Program-made: the position numbers and the translations under genes
NCBI GenBank assembly: GCA_025757985.1
Contig: CP107210.1
Span: 1,426,001 to 1,490,000, forward strand
Length of the DNA stretch: 64,000 nt
Direction of reading: 5' to 3'
Source of the DNA: Oscillospiraceae bacterium
GTDB taxonomy: Bacteria; Bacillota; Clostridia; Oscillospirales; Ruminococcaceae
The notes under the pieces: generated by a model
The model's database searches: none
Seen by the model: the letters and a program-made list of their open reading frames with translations, nothing else
Told to the model about the DNA's origin: nothing
In this document: positions 36,330 through 43,402 of the stretch, in pieces
Layout: every line of letters begins with the position of its first letter
Position numbering within the stretch: position 1 is the first letter of the stretch

Positions 36330-36847
36330 GTCTATTTTTTGCTGAACTCCGCAAAATCTGGGGTGGCAGGGTGTTCCCTGTCCTGTTGGCGATACTGGCG
36401 TCCGCCAATCTCTTGCTGCTGTGGATGGGCACCCGCCCCACCGCCAAACAGCCTCCTGCATCAGCTTATCGCGCAGTAGGTGTCGAGCTTTCCGATAAAA
36501 CCATGGAAGAAAAGAGAGCCTACCTTCACGACAAATACACCGAGATAGAAAGCCTTGTAAAAATCGGGCAGTATTATCGGGAACTGGCTTACGGCGGCTA
36601 TGGGCTCACTCAGTATCGGCAGGACAATGCCGCTATGTTCGATGCCTATGAACAAGAGTACACAGATAAGACCTATACTCTATTTACGGATAACTTGAAC
36701 ACAGAGTACCGCCTGTTCAGCCAGCTGCAAAGCGAGTATGACACCGTGGCTGCTTACAACGACTTCTTGGAGGGGGTTCAAACCAAGGCCGCCCAACTGT
36801 CAGGCATGCCCACGATGAAATCGATGGTTACTCCGGGTTCATCCTAA
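36326..36847 (+). pseudogene. ABC-2 permease, truncated by a recombination junction
   Basis: One N-terminal membrane helix (VFPVLLAILASANLLLLWM) and a long extracytoplasmic segment are present, about 165 residues of what should be a protein of several hundred. Near 36823 the sequence changes into the end of a tyrosine integrase read in another frame, and the permease frame stops 25 bases later. The remaining helices are missing. Confidence 0.8.
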
Positions 36848-37167
36848 CAAACCGCTTTGGAAACGTATGCAACCCGCATACCATCAACCGCGTCATCGAG
36901 CGGATGTACAAAGGCTACAACAAACAGGAAACAGAGCAGGCCCGCGCAGAAGGGCGACAGCCGATGCTGATCCGCCACTTTTCCGTACACAATTTACGCC
37001 ATACATTCTGTACCCGATTCTGCGAGAATGAAACGAACCTAAAAGTCATTCAGGACATCATGGGCCACGCAGACATCACCACCACAATGAACATTTACGC
37101 CGAAGCCACCAAGGAAAAGAAGCAGGAGGCAATGGCAAATTTGAACGGGAAAATCAAGATTATGTAA
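36823..37167 (+). pseudogene. C-terminal fragment of a tyrosine integrase
   Basis: From DGYSGFILTNRFGNV the frame reads the last 114 residues of a Tn916-family integrase, including the box II HNLRHTFCTRF (His, Arg) and the nucleophile Tyr in GHADITTTMNIYAEAT. The N-terminal arm and core-binding domains and the first catalytic Arg are missing. No start codon precedes it. It cannot integrate or excise DNA. Confidence 0.88.
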
Positions 37168-37170
37168 AAG

Positions 37171-37220
37171 CAAAACGAGCGGGAACAGCACCGAATTGGG
37201 TGCTGTTCCCGCTCGTTTTG
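37171..37220. terminator. Strong bidirectional terminator after the integrase fragment
   Basis: A perfect 22-bp stem (arms 37171-37192 and 37199-37220) with a GAATTG loop ends in TTTTG on one strand and has AAAA on the other. Confidence 0.92.
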
Positions 37221-37250
37221 TTACCGTAACTATTGATTGTTTGATTTGGG

Positions 37251-37279
37251 TTGTCCTTACGCTTGAAATAGTGTATAAT
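37251..37279 (+). promoter_or_regulatory. Promoter of the EEP nuclease operon
   Basis: TTGTCC, a 17-base spacer and TATAAT lie 78 bases upstream of the GTG at 37357. Confidence 0.65.
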
Positions 37280-37356
37280 ATTTTCAAAACTACCCTCGTA
37301 CTCTGGGAAAATACATCTCACCCACTATTGGGCTAATTGAAGTTAGGGTGTAATGA

Positions 37357-38151
37357 GTGAAAATATTGTTTTGGAATCTAGCAAAACACAACTTGTCGAA
37401 ATATATCAAGGAAATTTTGGCTGAACAGGATATAGACGTCGCCATTTTTGCGGAGCATTCAGGCGTTGATTTTAGAATATTATGTGAGAAAGTTCTCAAT
37501 GAGAAGTATGTCTTTATAGAAGGTTATGGAAACTGCGAAAAGATACGCCTTATTGCAAAATCCTCTATAAAAGTATCTGTTCGCCGCGAAGATGTTCGAT
37601 ATTCAATATCTTCTGTCTCGATTTTGAATCAAAAATATATTGTGGCAGGTGTTCACCTGCCCGCAAAACCGTATGCATCGCCGTCGGATCGTGAAATCCC
37701 TATTCAAGAGATGGTATCAGCTATTCAAGATGTTGAAAAAGAGGTAAAGCACAGTCGTACTATTGTAATGGGAGATTTTAACTGTAGTCCATTCGATGTA
37801 GAGATGATTTCGAAGAATAAAATGAATGTCGTTCTCTTTAAGAAACTAATCAATAAGGCAGAAATTGTTACATGCAACCGACGTCAATATAAGAGATTTT
37901 ATAACCCTATTATTGAATATCTTACCGAAAAGGATGAGTCCTATGGCTCTTACTATTATGCTGGCAATGCGGAATCTTTATACTGGTATTGCTATGATCA
38001 GTTGTTAGTAAGAAAGGCTTTGGCTAACGATATTCAAAATGTATACTTTTGCAAAAGGGCTGGAAATACAAACTTAATAAAAAATTTGCGTCCGAACAGT
38101 GCAATAAGTGATCATTTGCCTATTATAGGTGTAATAAACGGGAGGACTTAA
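37357..38151 (+). CDS. Endonuclease/exonuclease/phosphatase (EEP) family protein
   Basis: The 264-residue protein has the EEP signatures in order: N-terminal ILFWNL (metal-binding Asn), AEHSG at the usual first acidic position, VMGDFNCSPFD (catalytic Asp/Asn) and C-terminal SDHLPII (Asp-His). Such enzymes cut nucleic acids or remove phosphates with Mg. Translation appears to start at GTG 37357 after AGGG. It ends one base before the next gene starts, so the two form a tight pair. Location in a defence-like cluster suggests a nuclease effector, but its target is unknown. Confidence 0.75.
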   Translation: MKILFWNLAKHNLSKYIKEILAEQDIDVAIFAEHSGVDFRILCEKVLNEKYVFIEGYGNCEKIRLIAKSSIKVSVRREDVRYSISSVSILNQKYIVAGVHLPAKPYASPSDREIPIQEMVSAIQDVEKEVKHSRTIVMGDFNCSPFDVEMISKNKMNVVLFKKLINKAEIVTCNRRQYKRFYNPIIEYLTEKDESYGSYYYAGNAESLYWYCYDQLLVRKALANDIQNVYFCKRAGNTNLIKNLRPNSAISDHLPIIGVINGRT

Positions 38152-38152
38152 C

Positions 38153-38689
38153 ATGGGCGGAACAAAGTGGCCAAATTTTAAAAACAACAATTTACTTACG
38201 CCTGCAAATGATGTAATTCCAATGCTTCGTTCTGAGGCTCGATCACTTGAAAAGCAAACAGGTGGAAAAGTCAAGGCGACTTTTTCAAAAATAGAGTATG
38301 GCAGAAATGGTATTACTCAAATGTTGGATACCACTTTGGCTATTTCCAAAGCAATGTCATCATATGGAAACGAAATTGATGAAAATGCCAACAAAAATGA
38401 TGCGAATGAACTTTTCATACGACAAGATTATAAATTTGAAATTTACAGCCAATCCTATAGATTTCGCGTTTTCACATTACATTATAATGAGTTTTATCCG
38501 TTGGGGATGACTCTTAATGAGAGTCTTTTGAAAGATACAGGCTTTTCTCGAAGCGATATAGAGATAGAGAGCCGTAACGCTTTGGACGAAGTTATCGAGA
38601 ATCTATTCTGCTGCAAAAGACTAGTTGATACTATAGAGCGAATGATGTCTGTTGATTCACTACTACCACAAGACAATAGTGAAACGTAA
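38153..38689 (+). CDS. Partner protein of the EEP nuclease, unknown family
   Basis: The 178-residue protein has no recognised domain. Its visible features are a polar N-terminus, a helix-rich middle (ITQMLDTTLAISKAMSSYGNE) and a C-terminal stretch rich in acidic residues with a CC pair (NLFCCKRLVDTIERM). It starts one base after the EEP stop, so translational coupling is likely. An antitoxin, sensor or specificity partner is possible; none is shown. Confidence 0.65.
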   Translation: MGGTKWPNFKNNNLLTPANDVIPMLRSEARSLEKQTGGKVKATFSKIEYGRNGITQMLDTTLAISKAMSSYGNEIDENANKNDANELFIRQDYKFEIYSQSYRFRVFTLHYNEFYPLGMTLNESLLKDTGFSRSDIEIESRNALDEVIENLFCCKRLVDTIERMMSVDSLLPQDNSET

Positions 38690-38698
38690 AGATATTCC

Positions 38699-38727
38699 TT
38701 GACATTTTCTAATGATTGGCATATACT
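38699..38727 (+). promoter_or_regulatory. Promoter of the abiF-type RNA
   Basis: TTGACA, a 17-base spacer and TATACT immediately precede the structured RNA, so the RNA would start near 38734. Confidence 0.8.
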
Positions 38728-38733
38728 ATTAGC

Positions 38734-38804
38734 AGTGATCGTGCTGTGGATACTTGCGAGGCCCACAGCCCAAGGGGGTTCCTACTTGTAGGAGCCCCTT
38801 TTTT
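38734..38804 (+). ncRNA. abiF-type structured RNA upstream of an Abi_2 gene
   Basis: A short RNA of about 70 nt is bounded by its own promoter and a terminator (GGGG...TCCTAC/GTAGGA...CCCC with six T). It has a 7-bp stem GCTGTGG/CCACAGC closing a 13-base loop ATACTTGCGAGGC, preceded by AGTGATCGT. A relative with compensatory changes is at 40907-40979. Position and form fit the abiF RNA motif known to precede Abi_2 genes (from memory of that literature). A role as antitoxin or guide for the protein is inferred. Confidence 0.75.
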
Positions 38805-38845
38805 AGTAACTATTTTAGTAACAATGAATTTTAAGAGGAATAGAA

Positions 38846-39778
38846 ATGCTAAAGCCGTTTTTGACTTATGAACAGCAGCTTGCAAAGCTACGCGACGAAA
38901 AGCATCTTGTGATTTCCGATGAGGAAAGTGCATCAAATAAGTTGAAACACATCGGCTACTACTCTCTTATTAGTGGTTATAAGCATCTTTTCCGTGTCCC
39001 GAATCAGAAGAACTATAAGGATAGGGTTTCTTTTGACGAAATTGTAGCTTTATATGAATTCGATGAATCACTGCGAGACCTTTTTCTTCATAACTTGCTA
39101 CATATTGAGCGCCATATGCGTTCTCTTTTGCCGTATTATTTTACGGAGAAGAACGGTGAACGGCAAGACTCTTATCTGAATAAGGAAAACTATAATTATA
39201 GTAGAAAACACAAGAATGGCATAGACCGTCTTGTTAATGAACTACAAAAATTAACGCAAACAGAACGACACCCTTACATAGCATATCAACGTAAAAACTA
39301 CCATAATGTACCCCTGTGGGTTTTGGTTAACGCACTAACCTTTGGAACGCTTTCTAAGATGTATTTTTTCTTTCCTTCCGACCTACAAAGTAAAGTGGGC
39401 AAGAACTTTCCCAGCGTTAACGAAAAGCAGCTTGGCCAGTTTCTTTCCGTTCTCACTAAGTTCCGCAATGTGTGCGCCCATAACGAACGGCTCTTTTCTT
39501 ACCGATGCAGAGATGCTATTCCTGATACAAAGCTTCATCAAAAGCTGGACATTCCGAAAAAGGGCGACACATACGAACACGGGAAAACAGATTTATTTGC
39601 CGTGGTCATCGCTTTTCGCTATTTACTCCCCCGTGAGGATTTCATCCTTTTCAAGAAAAAGCTATCCGCGCAAATAGATGCAATCTCGAAATCGGCAAAT
39701 CATATTACAAGAGACGAGTTGTTATCGGCTATGGGATTTCCTAAAAATTGGAAAGATATTACCAAATACAAATTCTAA
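38846..39778 (+). CDS. Abi_2 family abortive infection protein (AbiD/AbiF-like)
   Basis: This 310-residue protein matches the Abi_2 family, with the N-terminal FLTYEQQLAKLRDEKHL, IGYYSLISGYKHLF, LYEFDESLRDLFLHNLLHIERHMRS and the C-terminal KFRNVCAHNERLF. The last carries an R-N-x3-H motif typical of HEPN ribonucleases. Family members stop phage growth, probably through RNA cleavage. AGAGGA lies 6 bases upstream of the ATG. A small structured RNA from its own promoter ends 41 bases upstream, the expected layout of a protein-RNA pair. The protein is complete. Confidence 0.88.
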   Translation: MLKPFLTYEQQLAKLRDEKHLVISDEESASNKLKHIGYYSLISGYKHLFRVPNQKNYKDRVSFDEIVALYEFDESLRDLFLHNLLHIERHMRSLLPYYFTEKNGERQDSYLNKENYNYSRKHKNGIDRLVNELQKLTQTERHPYIAYQRKNYHNVPLWVLVNALTFGTLSKMYFFFPSDLQSKVGKNFPSVNEKQLGQFLSVLTKFRNVCAHNERLFSYRCRDAIPDTKLHQKLDIPKKGDTYEHGKTDLFAVVIAFRYLLPREDFILFKKKLSAQIDAISKSANHITRDELLSAMGFPKNWKDITKYKF

Positions 39779-39844
39779 TAATTTTGTAGCAACGAGAAGT
39801 TCCAGAAGGCGATTACTCAATTTATTCTGAATCCAGAGGAAGTT

Positions 39845-40735
39845 ATGTATTATTTGGTAGATTTACACGATGATAAAATGAATTTTATCGACGGTATAAA
39901 CAGCGATACTTGTTATCAAATACTTGATTCGTCTACAATAGTTAGTGAAACTTTAGAGTTCTATTATTTGGGAAAATGCGTCGGTGATTCATTGGATGCG
40001 TTGCTTCAGTGGAGTTCTATTGCCAATCCAAACGGCAACTATATTATGCGAAATTTGCATTCCTCAGAACGTTTAGTACGGAGCTTTTTATTCGAGTGGA
40101 GAACTTGTCTTGACCACATGGAAACTGAAATCAAACATAAATATGGCAAAAAGTCAGAGCTGTTAAAAGTCTTTGAAGAAAGCACGCATGCTGCTTATGA
40201 TGCATATCCCGAATATGCATTTACATGCCATCTGCGAAATGTTTCTCAGCATTGCCAAAACATTGTTCATGGGTTCAATTCCTCTACTGGAATTGGCATA
40301 TCTAGTAATGTTCAAAAGCTCCTTGATGAATATGACAAATGGAAACCTGTTGACAGGAATTATATGAATAGCTCTGGAGAGAATATCGATTTAATAAAGA
40401 CTCTTTCTGTTGCTTTTCGGGCTTTCAATGAGGCGCTTGCGCCTGTATTACGTTACCTTTTAAATACAAAGGATGTAGGAAAAAAGCTGTTGCATCTTCG
40501 AGCATGGGGGGATTTCTTACAGAAGCAGTTCCATCATGATATACATTGCTATCACATTTTTGATCTTAAATTTGAAAACGGGCGCGAGGCCACCCGCGAA
40601 GACTTAGCTGCTGGAAATGTTATTATCAATGCCAATCCTATTGACTGGGACATGGTCTACGAATTGTCTAATTCTGTATCCGTAATAGATACATCTACTG
40701 TAAATGACAACGCGAACAATTTTCCTTTACCTTGA
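39845..40735 (+). CDS. Unknown protein with a HEPN-like RN-x3-H motif, possibly 5'-truncated
   Basis: The 296-residue frame has a central CHLRNVSQHCQNIVHG block (Arg at 40234), an R-x4-H spacing like HEPN RNases, preceded by a helical segment (FEWRTCLDHMETEIKHKYG). AGAGGA precedes the ATG. The frame stays protein-like for 18 codons upstream (SNEKFQKAITQFILNPEEV) with no usable start, so the ATG may be internal to a gene cut at its 5' end. It directly follows the Abi_2 gene and precedes an orphan copy of the RNA. Confidence 0.55.
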   Translation: MYYLVDLHDDKMNFIDGINSDTCYQILDSSTIVSETLEFYYLGKCVGDSLDALLQWSSIANPNGNYIMRNLHSSERLVRSFLFEWRTCLDHMETEIKHKYGKKSELLKVFEESTHAAYDAYPEYAFTCHLRNVSQHCQNIVHGFNSSTGIGISSNVQKLLDEYDKWKPVDRNYMNSSGENIDLIKTLSVAFRAFNEALAPVLRYLLNTKDVGKKLLHLRAWGDFLQKQFHHDIHCYHIFDLKFENGREATREDLAAGNVIINANPIDWDMVYELSNSVSVIDTSTVNDNANNFPLP

Positions 40736-40906
40736 GAGTTAAGGAAAAGCCCAACAGACTATGTACAAAATCCGTAAATAGTTTGCGGTACAATGGTAAA
40801 GTACATAAATATGTATGCTCAGTGTATCAATTAGTTTGATTTGAGGAAATAGCATACAATTTAATCACGGAGTATCGTCACTGGCTATTTCGCGTAAAAT
40901 GTTTTT

Positions 40907-40979
40907 AGTGATCGTATTGCGGATATTTGTGAGGCCCGCAACTCAAAGGGGGGCCTATTCGTAGGAGGGCCTCTTTTTT
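40907..40979 (+). ncRNA. Second, orphan copy of the abiF-type RNA
   Basis: It shares AGTGATCGT, the 13-base loop ATATTTGTGAGGC and a terminator with six T with the RNA at 38734. The main stem is TTGCGG/CCGCAA here. Two pairs differ with pairing kept (C-G to T-A and T-A to C-G), so the fold is under selection or was until recently. A weak TAAAAT -10 lies at 40895. No gene follows within 500 bases. Confidence 0.72.
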
Positions 40980-41123
40980 ATTACACACAACAGGAGTCAA
41001 GCGCTTTTTAGAGCCTTTGATTTATTGGGGCGTTCATTGCTGAACATAACCATCTTCGTCAAATTTGTTTCGGCTCTTTTCGGTGGCCGTTTAACCCGTT
41101 CAGGCGCATCGTCTATCCCGGTT

Positions 41124-41303
41124 TATCACGCGGTTCATGTACCAAACCGTGTACCAAATGCCGAAAGCGTGATAGAATAATACATAATCTGATGAAACGG
41201 TAATTTACGGTGTATCGCAGTATCGCTCCAATGACGAATTAAGATATAACCATAAAATGAGTGAATCGTGCAAGTCCCCACGATGAAGCCCATTGACCAG
41301 TAA
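41124..41303. other. Right end of island B: arm sites and attR with the lysS 3' codons
   Basis: An inverted repeat TATCACGC/GCGTGATA (41124-41131, 41167-41174) encloses two direct TGTACCAAA copies (41138, 41150). At 41277 the sequence CCCACGATGAAGCCCATTGA, followed by CCAGTAA, reads PTMKPIDQ and stop, the end of a lysS gene. No gene is seen from 40980 to here. Confidence 0.7.
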
Positions 41304-41476
41304 TTTATCGAAAATATTTCGTTAATACGTCAAACACAAAATGCGAAATATGTAAGAATAGCTGTGTCACCCTCGATTTGACATCAATTTGACAGCAAAT
41401 CCATGGAGAATCACGATTCGTTATGAAGCGTGATGAATGTCAGCAGAAATACGAACTGGGGTTTGCATAAAACCTT

Positions 41477-41517
41477 AGAGCACTTCTTAGAGAAATCTGA
41501 GAGGTGCTCTTTTTTTA
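41477..41517 (+). terminator. Terminator just upstream of the conjugation genes
   Basis: AGAGCACTTCT pairs with AGAGGTGCTCT (one G-T pair) and is followed by eight T. It lies 55 bases before the PrgI-like gene, where it could end outside transcription or act as an attenuator. Confidence 0.8.
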
Positions 41518-41571
41518 TCCCTGCATTCGACTTCTGTCATCAAATTGGAGGATGTCTTTATAGGAGCAACT

Positions 41572-42045
41572 ATGATTGCCACAAAAACAAACCTCGAAAT
41601 TACAGAGTACAGGGAGAAGTTCTTTTTAGGACTATCCCTCCGCCAGCTGGCCTGCTTTGCTTCGGCTGCGGTGCTGGCGATTGCGACCTGCTTTGTCTGT
41701 CTGCACTGGCTGCGGATGGATATGCAGGTCGTTTCTTATATCGTCATGGTGGAGGTGCTGCCTTTTCTGGGACTGGGCTTTATCCACCGTGACGGTTATC
41801 CGTTTGAAAAGCTCGTGAAAATTTACTGGGCATGGCACAGCGAAAATGAAGCGGTGCCGATCCGCCCCTATAAGGAGAGTCGAAATGTTCAAAAGAAAAG
41901 AACTCGCAGAAATTCCGAATGTGAAACCTATTGCCGCCGAGACGAAAAAGCAGCGCGCAAAGGAAGGAAAGCAGCGGTCAAAGCAGCTGCGCAGATCCGC
42001 AAAACAATCCGAAATGAATGCCGCGCAGAGCGCCCGCAGCATTAA
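41572..42045 (+). CDS. PrgI-like membrane protein of the conjugation system
   Basis: The first ~105 residues carry two membrane helices (LACFASAAVLAIATCFVCL and a VSYIVMVEVLPFLGLGF stretch) and the domain end FEKLVKIYWAWHSEN, as in PrgI proteins that lie before VirB4. The start at 41572 has TAGGAG 6 bases upstream. After RPYKES the frame runs another 50 basic residues across the start of VirB4. Family members normally stop here; the codon CGA at 41881 could be a mutated TGA. The membrane part is intact. Confidence 0.7.
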   Translation: MIATKTNLEITEYREKFFLGLSLRQLACFASAAVLAIATCFVCLHWLRMDMQVVSYIVMVEVLPFLGLGFIHRDGYPFEKLVKIYWAWHSENEAVPIRPYKESRNVQKKRTRRNSECETYCRRDEKAARKGRKAAVKAAAQIRKTIRNECRAERPQH

Positions 42046-43379
42046 GAAGCGCCGTGCGCCTGAGAAGGCTGCGGACTGTCTGCAATATGAGCGTATGTAC
42101 GAAAGCGGCATCTGTGAGGTGGAACCGGGGCTTTTCTCCATGACAATGGCATTCACGGATGTCAATTTTCAGCTGGCGCGGCAGGAAGAGCAGAAAAGTC
42201 TTTTTACCCAATACAGTGAATTCCTGAACTATTTTGACCCAGATACGCATCTGCAAATCAGTCTTGTGACCCGGCGCGTGGATGCAGCGGAGTTCCGCCG
42301 CGACACGTTTCTGCCGCTGCGCGGTGATGCCCGTGACCGGTATAGCGAGGAAATGAACCGCGTTATATCGGAAAAAGCACTGCAAGGGCAAAACGGATTG
42401 ATTCGGGAGAAGTATATCACCATCAGCTTGCATGAGGATAATTACAGAAAAGCGCAGGTTCGACTCCTCAAACGCGCCGAGGACATCCAAAACCTGTTCA
42501 AGCGCATGGGCAGCACTGTACGCAGGCTCTCCGGTATCGAGCGCCTGAACCTGCTGCATGGTATTACCCGCCCGGAAGAGGTTATGGAATTTTCTTATGA
42601 TTGGCTGCTGGCAGAAGATTCCCTTACTACAAAGGATTTTATTGCGCCCAGTGGTTACAACTGGAAGCCGGAGCATGATGATTCCCGCGCTGTGTACAAT
42701 GACCGCTACCAGTTTGCATCCGGAGCGTGAGCAGATGCCCTCGCTGCATGATTTTTACAATAATTTGTCTTTGCAGGGCCCGCAGGCAAAAGCGCTTACG
42801 ATGGCGTTGAGTATGTATGTGGATGGCACAATGGACCTGTTTGCCCACCAGACAAACGTGGATTTGCAGAACCACTGCATCTGTTTTAATACCGTGAAAC
42901 TGGGCAAGAGTATGCAGTCCATCGGCATGATGACGGTGCTGGACCAGATCTGGAACCGCATCACCCGCAATCGTGTGCTGGGACGCCGCACTTGGATTTT
43001 CACCGATGAGTTCCAGCTCCTGCTGGGCAACAGCGCCTGCACGAACTACTACTTCGAGCTTTCCAGCCGTGCCCGCAAGTGGGGCGCGATCCTGACTTCC
43101 ATTACCCAACACGTTCGCTCTGTGCTGAACAACGAGGATGCCCGCCGTATGCTGTCCGACTGCGGCTACATCAAGCTGTTGAATCAGGCCCCGGACGATG
43201 CAAACGACATTGCGCGACTGCTGCATATCTCCGATGAAGAAAAACGGTATATTGAAAATGCCGAGGTTGGCAGCGGGCTGCTGATTGCGGATAAAGTGGT
43301 GGTGCCTTTCAACAATACTTTCCCGCAGGACACTGAGCTTTTCCGCCTGATGGATACCAATCCTAACCGCAAGAAATAA
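41885..43379 (+). pseudogene. VirB4/TraE-type ATPase with its central region deleted
   Basis: The N-terminal part (41885-42720, about 280 residues, starting MFKRKELAEIPNVKP after AAGGAGAG) and the C-terminal part (42725-43379, from HPEREQMPSLHDFYN) are both recognisable. They meet in different frames near 42723. The missing middle would hold Walker A, so no ATP binding is possible, while the Walker B region TWIFTDEFQLLL remains at about 42995. The junction joins ...DRYQF to PEREQM, points that are several hundred residues apart in family members. Confidence 0.8.
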
Positions 43380-43402
43380 GCCGGGATTGTAGGGGTTATG
43401 AA

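Larger units (their letters stand above)
34022..41303. mobile_element. Island B: element integrated at the 3' end of lysS
   Basis: ACGATGAAGCCCAT occurs at 34022-34035 and again at 41280-41293, each time reading as the lysS C-terminus and followed by GAC. The short sequence TGTACCAAA occurs just inside both ends (34099, 41138, 41150), as expected for recombinase arm sites. Inside are an ABC transporter, a truncated tyrosine integrase and a defence-like gene cluster. With only an integrase fragment it looks immobile. Confidence 0.75.

Noticed and set aside
41430..41792. Plus-strand ORF starting MMNVSRNTNWG before the PrgI-like gene
   Set aside because: It runs through a terminator hairpin and overlaps the PrgI gene in another frame.
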